NCBI RefSeq assembly: GCF_002775205.1
Contig: NC_036458.1
Location: 3,068,560 to 3,132,559, forward strand
DNA: 64,000 bases
Origin: Xiphophorus maculatus
Lineage: Eukaryota; Chordata; Actinopteri; Cyprinodontiformes; Poeciliidae
Reading direction: 5' to 3'
Position numbers and translations under genes: made by a program. Position 1 is the stretch's first letter. The number at the start of each line of letters is the position of its first letter. The notes beneath the pieces are model-generated. The model ran no database searches. It was not told the origin of the DNA and saw only the letters and a list, made by a program, of their open reading frames with translations. This document shows, piece after piece, positions 34,001 through 46,200 of this stretch.

Positions 34001-34835
34001 GACCGCGGTGTCAAAGCTCTGGATCCCGGAACGGTTCTGGGCCGAGGCAGCGATCGATCTTTGGACCAGAACCGGACTCAGAACTGGACTGGGATCCACG
34101 ACGTTGCGCGCCTGAGACCCAGAAAGTGGTCCTGAGAGAGCCGAGGGCTGACTGGTGATCGTCCACCTGAACTGGGTTTTCGGACCACCATGAAAACGCT
34201 TCAACCAGACCAGAACTTCATCTCAGCAGGAAACCGTCCTGATGGTTCCTGAAGAGAGAAGCTTTTATTTTGGAAGTTTACATTTAGATTCATGATACTG
34301 ATATTATTCGTCTCCTGATTTTACTGAATTTTTCTTTTGTTTCTTTTCTGTCAGATGAGGTTTGTGGTTTTGTAACTTCTGGTCAAATTTTAGTTCAAAC
34401 TCTGGATTTCTGCTTCAGTCAGAAGTTGGAACCATTTAGGTTGGAAAGTTGGAATTTCAGCTGTTTTTCTTGGTGGAATAAACCCCTGGCTCTGTGATGG
34501 ATAAAAGGTCCAGTCAAATCATTTTTGTTCTGTCCAGAGTCAACTGGTATCAGTTCATGGTTCTGGAATCTGTTCCAGTTTAAGCTTTTATTCTAATTCA
34601 GTTTTGGCAGCAAAACCACAGGTTCACTTATTCATACGTTTCATACCATTCTGTAAACATAAATTATTGAGCCAGAAGTGCTGGCCAGTGATACCATTAA
34701 TGTTCCAGAACCTTACTGGTTCCCAGTCAGTGGAGCCGATTGAGAAGTTTCTGAACAGGAACGGCCTGAAACTGGATGATATGGTACAGATGGAGAATAA
34801 AAAAGATCTCACTGCCCACCAGAGCTGAGAACGGC
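31073..34835. other. Intergenic between nme2-like and rapgefl1, no gene recognised
   Basis: The sequence is AT-rich, particularly 32800-33600. Only short unassigned open frames occur. The right half may hold rapgefl1 3' UTR, but I could not fix its polyadenylation signal. Confidence 0.45.
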
Positions 34836-35238
34836 AACCATCCATCCAACCATCCAACCAACCAACCACCCATCCAACCATCCAACCAACCAACCAACCA
34901 ACCAACCAACCAACCAACCATCCATCCAACCATCCAACCAACCAACCAACCATCCAACCAACCAACCAACCAACCATCCATCCAACCATCCAACCAACCA
35001 TCCAACCATCCAACCAAACAACCATCCATCCAAACAAACAACCATCCATCCAAACAACCAACCATCCAACCATCAAACCAAACAACCAACCATCCAACCA
35101 ACCAACCATCCAACCAACCAACCATCCAAACAACCATCCAACCATCAATCAAACCAACTAACCAAACAGCAATCCAACTAGCACTATCATCCATCCATCC
35201 ATCCATCCATCCATCCATCCATCCATCCATCCATCCAA
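34836..35238. repeat. (ATCC/AACC)n compound tetranucleotide array
   Basis: About 400 bp of ATCC and AACC tetramers with occasional AAAC, ending in a pure ATCC run near 35190-35236. Long DGWM/GWLVGW and QPTNQP open frames on both strands arise from the 4-base period read through three frames and are not genes. Confidence 0.95.
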
Positions 35239-37215
35239 CCTGCAGTTAGAAAGACAGATCAGCCTTCATGCCCGGGTCCATCAGCTCTGGAGGTGATCAA
35301 AACAACAACAACTCTTTAGATTTCTATAACTGGAGTAAATATGACAGCAGCGTGATGAGCTGTACAAACAAGAACCAAGCGATCCAAACACAACTGGACT
35401 GAACTGAACAGAACTCTACTGAAGAAGGAGTAAACAGAACCTCTGTGTGTCTCTGAGCCCTGAGGTTTGACAAAAAGTGCTTCGACCAGCCGGCGCCGCT
35501 TCCAGCCACCTCGGTTTATTGCCTCAGACCCGTCAGAACGGACCAATAGGAAGCCGGTTCTGGGCGGGGGTAGGCAGGTCCTTTGTAGAGCCGGCTGGTC
35601 GTTCAGGTGTGACAGCAGGTAGAGAGAAAGAATTTGATCAACTCTGAGGAGTGATGTCATCCCATCAACACGACTGATTGGCTAAATGTCCGGCCAATCA
35701 GATTAAAGAATCACGCTCTCTTAAAGGACCATTCCTTATTTTTTACTCCAGGTTTAACCAATCAGGCGGAGGTTTATGAAGTTTATATAGTTTATATCTG
35801 AAACCCAGAGGTATACAACAGACTGGTCCTTTAAGAGGAGCCTGATCTGGATCATGTGACCCTCAAACACTGTGAGATGTTCAGGGACCATCATCATTGT
35901 CTGGAAACACAAAGACTGTAGAGTCTTCAGACGTTGTTCAGTAGAAAACCAGCATCTACTCTCTGTGATCCAATCAGGTGAGTTGGTGCTCCGTCGGCGT
36001 CCACGAGTCCGACCGTCAGTGAATGCATCATCACCTGCCTGGACTCTGAGCGGAATATGGCAGCAGGTATGAAGCCCGGGTCGGCCCCAACATCAGGACC
36101 GACCTGAGTCTTTTGTTAAAAACATGAAATCCGCCTCGGCGCGAAACGAAATGATGGCTGTTTTCCTCCTCGCTGTGAACATTTACAGATCAGTTCTGGA
36201 CAGAACAGAGAACCGCTGTCGGTCTCTGTCCGCAGTTCAGATCAGACGATCGCTCTGCTGCAGCCCCACAAAGTCACAGTACCATCAGCCCTCTGCGGGG
36301 GGCGCTGTCCTGCTGCAATAGCTCTGTATCCTCGACCCGTTTGGTCCATGAAGTCAGTGAAAATAAAACCTGAAGTCTGGAAAACCACATCACATTAAAT
36401 CTTCCAGCCTGACTCCGGCTGAAGGAAGCTGATTGGACGATGCCTGCCATTTATCTGCATTCTGATTGGTCCTGATGGGGTTGGGTCATCAGTTGCTAAC
36501 ACACAGCAATGAAACAGCCTATTTTTTTCTCCAAATATTGTTTCAGGAGAAACATTAAAGCTAAAGGTTTGCTCTTTAATGCATCTTCTGAATTTAAAGG
36601 AACAGCACCTAACACCTACTGCCACCTGCTGGTAGAGAAAGATAAACATTTGCTTGATGCTTCACTTTTTTCCTGTATTTTATAGCTGGATCATGGCTGT
36701 TCTCCCGTTTTTTAAATGAATAAAGAGAAAAATCTCAGGTAATAAAGACAAAGTTTGATATCTCTTTAAGAAGATAACTTTTTATGCCTTTCTGTAACAT
36801 AAAGATGATTCTCTGGGAGTGCAGGAGGGCGGCAACCATTTTTCAAAAGGGGCCCATTGCCCCACTAACCCCCCCTCAGGAGCGCCACTGATTTTCTGCT
36901 ACTGCAGCTGAAAATACGCAGAATTTGAGGTAAATAGAAATAAATATGCGAATCGACTGGGTAGACTGGTTTGTGGAGGAGCCGTAACTCCACTTTATGT
37001 TCCAGCTGTGTGTTAGGAACCAATGCTTAGGTTTCGGGTCGGTTCTGGTTCTGCAGAGACGAACCAGAAACAGACGAATGAAACCAGAGTTCTGGGTCTC
37101 CAGGTTCGGAGGTGTGTCAGAATGTTTTATGTTATATGATGAAGAGGAGCAGGTGTAAATCTAACGTCCGGGTCATGATCCTCCTCCTCCTCTTCCTCGC
37201 CGCTCCTTCGTCCCT
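35239..37215. other. Intergenic / possible rapgefl1 3' UTR, no gene recognised
   Basis: This stretch lies just downstream of the rapgefl1 stop (minus strand). Apart from the MITE at 35718-35837 nothing is assigned. Confidence 0.45.
35718..35837. mobile_element. Small 120 bp MITE with perfect 14 bp terminal inverted repeats
   Basis: CTCTTAAAGGACCA at the left end is exactly inverted as TGGTCCTTTAAGAG at the right end. No coding capacity and no obvious target-site duplication. Confidence 0.75.
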
Positions 37216-40200
37216 CTACGTGTCTTTGGGCTCCAGCTTGCAGGACATGTCAAACAGCAGGTTCTGGTTGTCGATCACCTGCAGCTGACGGACGTAGGCC
37301 TTCGTCTGCAGGTGTGAGGGGGACGTCTCTGTATCTATGGCTACCAGGAAACATCACAACATCAGTGAGCAGTCGCAGCTGCAGTGGCAGAAACCTGCCA
37401 CCAGGTGGAGACAGACAAGACGATGAGGAAGAGTTCGGACTCACCCAGCTGGGAGCTGCGGTACCGTCTGATGGTTCTCACCATTTCAGCCACTTTATGC
37501 TGCAGAAAAACGATAAATATGAGATTACTGAGGCTCTGCGGGTCGTGGTTCACAGCACAGCAACAACAGATTAAATCTTACCAAGTACTTTGTGTAGTTT
37601 CTACTGCAAATATCTTTGTCTACTTGAAATAAAACAAAACTTACTTAGAAGTAACTTTTCAGCAAGAGAGAGGACATTCTTTTAAGACAATAATTTCTTA
37701 ATAATGGTGAAAAAGTTGTAGTTCCATTGGCAGATTATTTCACTTACAACATGGGAGAAATGTCTTGTTGGAAGTGAATTTATCTGCCAATTTAACTACA
37801 ACCTTTTCATCATTATTAAGGAATTATTGACTGAAAACAAGCTGCTCTCTCTTGCTGAAAAGTTACAAAGTTGTAAGTTTGTTTTTCTTATGTCAAATGT
37901 ACTAAAATATTTGCACTACAAACTAGACCAAAAACATTGGGTAAGAATTTAATAAATTAAATAAGAGCTGATTTAGGTGCTGTAAAGTTTTCAGTAAAAG
38001 TGAATTAAGGCGGTTCTACTTTTTATAAAAGCTTGGTTGTAAAAAGATAAATAGTTTGTGTTTTACCCCGATTCAAATTTAAGTTTAACTGCAATTGGGA
38101 GCCAAAAGGAATCAATCCAAGGGCCACAAATGGCCCCTGTGCTGCTCTTTGGACATCCCTGATCTCAAGCTTTTCAGTTCATTCAGCGCCTCTGGAGTTT
38201 TACCTCCAAACTTCATCAGTTTTCAGTATTTTTTTCACATGCAATGATTGTGAAACAGGTCTGAGTCTCTTTCTGTCACTTTTAAGCTTTATACCTGATA
38301 ACAACTGTTAAGGTAACCTACCTGTAAAATAATTAAACATCTGAACATTTCCATTATGTTGTAAGTGGACAACAAACTCACCATCTTCTCAAAGTTGACA
38401 AATTCTCCGTGGAACGTTTTGCAACTCTCGTGAAGAAACGTCAAATCTGCAAACAACACGAATCAGAGCGGTCAAGAATCTCACTGATGGAGACAAACGG
38501 ATTCATCAGATGTGTCCTGTGTTACAAATGATCAAGAATTCACTAAATGAACAGAATTTTATTGCATTTTAAACAATAAAATGTTTATTAAAGGAATTAA
38601 ATTATTTGTTTAGAGGCATCTTTTAAAGTATTTCTAATATTATATAAAAAAGCTTAAGAAATAATTTAAAAATCTGCAGAAATGCTAATTTTTAAATCTG
38701 ATTAATCAACAGAAGTATCAATCACTATAATAATCATTAGTGTTTTTCACTTTTCACCCACCGGGGGCGCCAGATCACAATTCAAAAATAACAGTTTTCA
38801 TCTTTTTTTTCCTTTAACCTACTTTCATCCGACTGTGTTGCCATGGAGATGGACAGTGTCAAGCTCCCCAGCATGTCCTCTCTAATAATTAGCAATTATT
38901 TACCTGAGATTTATTAAAAACATAAAAACCAGTGAAACTGTGAAAGGTTACAGGACTGTTGGAAATAATAAAAAACAGAATTTTTGGTTGAATTTTTTAT
39001 TCTCTTCTTGTTTGGCAGATAAACAAAGAGCCGAATGGCCAGCAGGTCCAACCACGTCTGTTCCTCAGCTGGGAGCAAAGCCCCATGGGAAACGTAGTTA
39101 AAGTTCTACCTGAAAATGAGCCGATAATCTCCGCTAACGTCTCACTGAGGATCCTCTGAGATGAAACAGTTGGTGAATAAATCACCACATAAATAATTAA
39201 ATTCTCACTTTCTTCTTTTACTCTATTTCTTTTTCATATTTTATGATCTTTGGAAATGTAAATAATTACAACCAGCATGAACAATACTGTAAGCTTAAAC
39301 TTGTTGATATTTATTTATCATAAACATCATATAAAAAATGGGAGGATTTTGTATTTCAAGCCATCACTATAAAACACTTACATTAACCTCTAACTGTTTT
39401 TTCTAATTGTTTACAAGTGTTTAGCCATACTGTTGCTTTATCAATTAAGTTACATTTTTTCATTTAAGTTAATGTTAAATAGTCCATTAAAGCTGCACTA
39501 GAATAAAAATATTTAGCCAAAATATTAACTTGGGGTAATTTGTGTTTTTATAGTTTGTTTTTACAAATAAATACACTAATTTATTAATTTATTAGAGGTA
39601 ATTTGGGAACAGCAAAGTTTCCAGTAAAAGTCTCTGGATAAATGAGGTTTAAAAAAAATGTTAGGTCAAAAAATGTGGAAAGAACAAAAGAATTGTTAAA
39701 AATCTGTAAAAAAAATTTTTAAAAATTAAAAATTCAGATTTTTTCCAAGCAATTTTTTGACTTTTCAAACTCACTTTTTTTTTTCTTGGGAAACTTCTGA
39801 AAGTTTTTGTCTGAAATTTACTGCTTGTTCCAGAAAAAACAGCAGCACTTTTTCCATCTTCATGATTCAATTAATATTTAAAAATATTGGTCAACTTTAA
39901 AAAAATAAGTAGGTTGGTGCAAAAGAAGAAATAATAACTATGTTATAATATATATATTAAGACTTCAGGAAATTTGTGTTTTTATAATTTGCTGTCACAA
40001 AAATACAGTGAGAGGACTGAAAAAAAAAATCAAAGGAATAGTTAAAAATCAGTGAAAAACCAGTGAAACCCATCAGTTTCCTGAGTTCTGCTCGGGTTCT
40101 GGTCACCTTTCAGCAGCAGCGGGGTGAACGGGATCAGCGGGGGCCTCAGGCTGGTGATCAGGTCTCTGTAGGATTTGTGGTTCCTGGACGGGTCCTGCAG

Positions 40201-43200
40201 GAGAAAAAGGTCAAAGGTGAGCATCATGTTTTTGAACTGGGTCGGTTCTGATCGGCACAGACCCAGGATCAGCGTGGGAAACTCACAGCGATGCTTTCGA
40301 ACTGCTGGAACTGCTTCCTGAACTTCCCCGGAAGACCCTGAGAACATCAGAGGAGATTTCGTTATCAGAACCAGAGGATCTGGTTCTACAGACGGACTTG
40401 GTTTAACAGAACCGCCCTGTCTGTTCTGTTAAAAACCCGGCGGGTCGTACCTCCCAGGTGAGCCGCAGCCTGCTGACGGCCGGGTTGTCCAGACCCAGAA
40501 CCACCGCCAGGAAGGACAGCAGGTCCTGCTGCTGTTTACAGCTGGAACAGAGCAGAACCGGGTCAGTTCACGGCCTGAACACCAGGAGGCAGCAGAGAGC
40601 TGCAGAGGACTGATGCCATTCAGTTCAATTTAAATACTGATTATTGATCATTTATCCCCAATACTGATCACAGTATATGATAAGTTCAACTGTATATTAG
40701 GTTCATTGGAGATAGAAAAACAGAGAAGGAAGCTGAGAGTTTTTTCTGAGTTTGAAAAGCTGAACATTTTCTAGAAAACAAAAAACTCAGAAATACTTTA
40801 ATTTGAAAAGTTTAAAACTTGCTAAAAAACACACTACATTTTTAAATATGTTCTTTCTAGAAAAAAACTTTTGATTAGCTGCTGATTAATCTCAGAAATG
40901 TTTGAGAAAAAAAAAAATTCATAAAAAAATAGGAAATTTCTCAGTTTAAAATGTGGTAAATTTTCTAGAAACAACTGAGACATTTTTCAGTTTGAAATGT
41001 CAAAGATTTGTGAATAAAATATAAAAAATGTTGAGATTTACCTCTGAACATTTTTAGAAAAAAAAACGTGGAAATTTCTGAGTTTCAAATGTCGAAATGT
41101 TTTGACTTTTGGAAATTTTCTGGGTTTCAAAAGTTGAACATTTGACTTTTAAAAAATCAAAAATTACCAAACATTTTCTAGAAAATTTCTGAAATCAATC
41201 TAAAATATTTAAAACGGTTCAGAGATGTGATAAGCCCCATAAATGTCACCAAATGTCTGTTTTTTCTCCTGCAAATTTTCTACTTTTCATATTCAGAAAT
41301 TTCCATGTTCTTTTTTTGAAAATTTCAAAAAAATATTTGCAGAAAGTTACTTCTGCTGTTTCTTCTCGATGTACAATGGCATTAATACATCTAACATGAA
41401 CAAGATTTATTTATAAATCTAAAGAAAAATGTTTCTTGACTTATTTTTTTATTGGGGGAATAAATTCCAGTTGAAAATTATTAACATTATTATGTTAGTC
41501 TCTCTGGGAGTCATCTAATTACGCATTTATTTATTTACCAAAAATGAAAAATAATTAAATTTGTTCTATGAAGGGAAATAAAATGTTTACATTAGTGATC
41601 CTTTCTGTAGTTTGTGTCGATAATAAACTCACAGCGCTGCGATTTTGATGAACTTGCGCAGCAGCTGGATCCTCTTCGGCAGCGATTGGCATTGCAGGAT
41701 CTCCGTGGCGACCCAGTGCTGCACCTCGCTGCAGCGCTGCAGTACCAGCTCCAGGTTGAGAGGGCGCCAGCGGGACTGCTCGCCGTGAAATACGTAACAG
41801 ATGAACTCCACCTGCAGGGGGCGATATGGGTGTAGCATGGGATGAAAAAGTTGCAGATTGTTTTTTTCAGCTAATCACGTTTTTTAAGATTTTTTTCATC
41901 AAACGTTTTTCTGACCTCATGAACGCAGCTGAAAAGTTCCCAGTCGAACACCACCAGCTGATTGGCCACTTCCTCTGCCGACATGTCGTGAAGTTTGCTG
42001 TCGCCAGGCGTCCAGTGGATCTCCTCAGGAAGAGGAAGCTGTAGGAAGTGACATCAGAATTAAAGATGAAAAAAACTCCAGACAGAAATCTATCTTCATT
42101 GCTGAACTTTGAACCCAATGATAAGCATTTATCAGTAGTTAGCTTTAGTTTTCCAAAATATGGGAACTAAAATAGAGGTTCCTCAAAGTGTGGCACTTGG
42201 CCCCCTTTCTTTCTCTTAATTCAAACCTTCTTGCTCTTTGCTAAAAATAGTTTTTTACATTTTCCTGAATCTCTTTTGTTTCGTCATGAACTGGGGACAT
42301 TTATGGGGGCTATCACACCTCTAACCCTTCTGAAATAGCTTACACAGAATAATTTTAAATGTACTTCCTAGAAAAGAGACAGATCTTTTTTTGAGTTAAA
42401 ATCTGGACTGGACTGTTTCAAAACTGGACTGGATTGATTTTTGACTGTAAATACTCTACATCTGTGTCATCCTCATCCCCATGCCTGCATTCCAGTTAGG
42501 AATGGTGTCAGTTATCCAGTGTCACCAGTTTGATTGATTTATTTGCAGGATTTATTTATGATTTAGTCATAAACCAAATCTCCATGAACAGAGTCAACTT
42601 TGCCCTGACCCAGAAAGTATTCATAAAAACACTGATTATAATTCATGACGTAATATTCCATGGAAGGAAAACTGTCCTAATCTGTTTAAAGCTTTATTAG
42701 GGGTAATTCCTTTATTAGGGACCCGACATTTTCTCTGGTTTCATTGGCTGTCACTGCCCTACAATCAATCACCCTTCAATCAATAATCATCGATCCTCAC
42801 CAGAGAGTCGAGTTCAGAGGGTTCACAGGCGAACAGGTGGGTGTTGACGCCCAGCGTGGTGAAGACGGCCTCGTCGCTGGGGCGAAACACGGCTTTTTCT
42901 GCAAACACAGCCACCATCAGTCACAGCAGGAAAAACCCCAAAACATCCACAACCGGAGGGAAGACGGACCTCCAGCTGAGGTGACGGCCACCAGTATGAG
43001 GTTTCCAGGCAAAACTGGTTGGTCCTCGCTGTACTGGAGTTTCTCTTTGACCAGCGCCAGAATCTCTCCGACCCGGCAGGACAGGCGGCTCCGGATGGTG
43101 ACGTAGGAGTGATCCGGGGTGTAAACCCTGCAGAAGACTGCAAGCACGCAAAAATATCACACTGGGCTGGGAATGTTCACCAAAAAGTCTAGTTTATTTG

Positions 43201-46200
43201 GGTAGAACATTTAAGCAACAAGGCAGTTCAAAGTCCAGTAAACTTCACAGTTTGTCAAATCCCATCATCGAAATCTTCAATCAAATGTATTGATCCATTT
43301 TCCAGTTATTATGACTCAAAGGGAACTATAAAGAAACAGGTTTTTAGCCTTGATCTAAAGGAACCTCGTTCCTTTAAAGAATTTTAGCGTCCAGTCTCTG
43401 AGCTACAGTCCTTCAGGTGATAGAAGGCCGACGTTGTAACCGTCTTTATGTGATTCTGAAGGTTCAGATTTCAGCCTGGTCTCTAGTTTCCAGCTGTAGT
43501 AACTGAAGCTGTGCATTGACTCTAGATCGTTCGTCTTTAGGTCCAAAGACAACTTCAGTTTTGTTTCTGTTCAGCTGGAGGACGTTTTGGCACATCCACA
43601 TGTTTATCTGTTCTAAGCATCTGTTCAGTGATTGGACGGTTCTGGGTCACCTGGTGACATCGTAATGTAGATATTAAACAGGAGGGCTCCAGGGATTGAT
43701 CCCTGGGGTACTCCACATGTGATTTCTGTCCGCTCCGATGAGAAGTTACCTACTGACACAAAGAAATCCCCGTTCTTTAGGTAAGATCTGAACTGACCCA
43801 GTTCTCATAGTCAACAGTGTCAAATCCTGCAATGAGGTCCAACAGAACCAGCACCGTGGTTCTTCCACAGTCTGTATTTATGTGGATGACACTAAACACT
43901 GACGAGGGCTGTCTCAGTACTGTGGTAACCATGGAAACCGGAGTGAAAGACGTCAAAGCAATTTGTTGTTGTTAAGAAACACAGCTTTTTCAATCACCTT
44001 AAAGGGGCGGTATCATTTTTTATAGCACAATCAGGTAACTATGTCACCTTCAGTTGTTATCAAAAAGGCTTAAAAGAAACTTTACTTCCTGATTCAATTG
44101 GGCCTCTGTCTCTTTAAGAACTCCTGCTCTTTCTGAAGCTCCGCCTTCAGGAAGTCATCACAACATGGCTCCTCTATTAACCCTTCAACAACGTTTTTCC
44201 CAGCGTTGCTCTGAGAAGAAGCTCCTATAAGGAACTCAGCAGCTCCACCAGGTGTTTGCTAATTGCTGCTGGCTAGTCTGAAGGAGCTGAGTGGGGGCAG
44301 TGGAAGCTCTGAAGCTTCGAGGCTTTAGCTCCAAGGAGGAGCTGCGTCTTGAGGGCGGGGCTAAGTCCACCCAGGCGTTTTTCACAGGTTGCCATAGAGA
44401 TCAAAGGATTTCTCACACATGCATGAAAGAATCGAAGCGACACTCCAGGTCTGTTTAGATGAAGGAATAACATTAGAACATGATGTAAAGCTAAACAAAG
44501 TACATTTTAAATGATACTGCCCCTGTAAATCAATACTTAGGGAGATTCTCTGTCCGTCTGCTGGTTATTTATGGAACTGCAGATGAACTGTTGGGTTGGT
44601 CCTTAGTATTCGAGTTAAAAGTCCAAACCTCAGATGTGTGTGTGTGTTGTGTTCAGGGTGTGTCGACCAGTGATTTGTATATCCCGACCGCAGATTGCAG
44701 CTGTGTTTGCATTTCAATTGTGAGTGTTTAAAGATCACAGCCTTTATAACTCAGATCTGTGTGTGCGTGTGTGTGTGCAGGTATCTGTGGGCGTCGTACT
44801 TTCGTCTGAGCCTCTGAAGGCCTCACGGGGCTGCAGGCAAGCATCGATACGTCTGAAGTGTCTGAACAGCGGACGGACCTGCTTCTTCCTGCTCTCCTTC
44901 TCCTCATCGGAGCTGAAATACACAAATATCCCGAATGAAAGGGAAAACAGCGAATAAACGTGATGAATATCCAACAAAAACAGCAGAATATGTAGTCATA
45001 ATATCCAGAGTCTTCAACGCCTTACGGGCAGTGCAGGATCTCAGACCATCGCTGCAGCTTGAGGACGTCCTCCACCAGCTCAGGATACCGGGTCAGCTCC
45101 TGAACCGCACACATGTACAGCTCCTGCACACAGGCAAACCCACAATCTGAGCTCGTTCATCCCAAACGGAGACATCAGCACGGAGAACCCGCCGGCAGCA
45201 GCAGCAGGTTCAGCTGCTTCACTTTCACTTTCAGGCCTTCTCAGAACCAGCGTCTGGAGATTCCCATCAGGCTGCTTTCCAAACAGTTACTGTCATCGCG
45301 TGAATGCAGGAATTGGCCGATAATCATCAGGAAGTCAGGCATGTTGAGGCCTGATGGCGTCTCGCTCTCTGAGACAGATTATGTGAGATTACATCGTTTT
45401 ACTGAAAGGCTGGGAAGATTCCTGTTGTTGGTTCTGGAACAACAAAGGCTGAATCCTGAAGGGTTTCAACCGTTAGGATGAAGGTTGGTCTGTGGTGGTC
45501 CGACCACCAGGGGATGTTCAAATTTAGCATCTTGCTGTATGTACCTTTTATAAAGTTACATGGTTGTTTTTTACATATTTGTTGAAACTCTTAGCATATC
45601 GTGGCAGTTTGGTACAAAACAAGTAATCTGTGAAAAAAAAAGAAATCAAGCTCCTGTCTACTCCCAGTGCAAACTAGAAACAACCAATCAGAGTGAGGAG
45701 GCGGGTCTTAGTGCCCCCCTCTTTCCCCACTCGATCTCTGTGACGCTACAGCTAGCATAGCCTGTCAAGAATGCTAAGGCTACTTAGCATGGCCACCAAA
45801 AATTGTGAATAAACAGTTTTCCTGTAATGGTGAGTTGTTTCTCTGCCATTAGCACATTTAGCAGCACATCCAAGAGATTGATTAACAGCACTAAGCCTCG
45901 CCTCCTGCCTCTGATTGGTTGTTTTTTAGTTGAGAGTGGTAAATTTCTTCAGATGGAAAAAATGGCTCTGGGAGAAGATGGAGATCTTTCTACAGATTAT
46001 CTCACAACATGGTGACAGTTTTACGTAAACATATTTTTTAATAAAAGTTACAAACTGCAGCTTTAAAGCTGAGGTTTAAAGGAGGAGTGTCATGTTGCCA
46101 AAATCCTCAGCTCAAAATGTTGTGATTTTTTTTAACCTATTCAACAATAAACTAAACATGAACTATTTTAATTAAACAAATAAAGTAATTAGATTTTTTT

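Noticed and set aside
34624..35249. DGWM/GWLVGW-rich and QPTNQP-rich open frames as genes
   Set aside because: They are pure by-products of the ATCC/AACC tetranucleotide array and appear on both strands.
38085..38165. Possible hAT terminus (inverted GGGATGTCCAAAG with GGGCCACAAATGGCCC)
   Set aside because: Related words occur at 13020, 23165 and 28850, but no paired end or target-site duplication was found at any of them, so I did not annotate it as an element.
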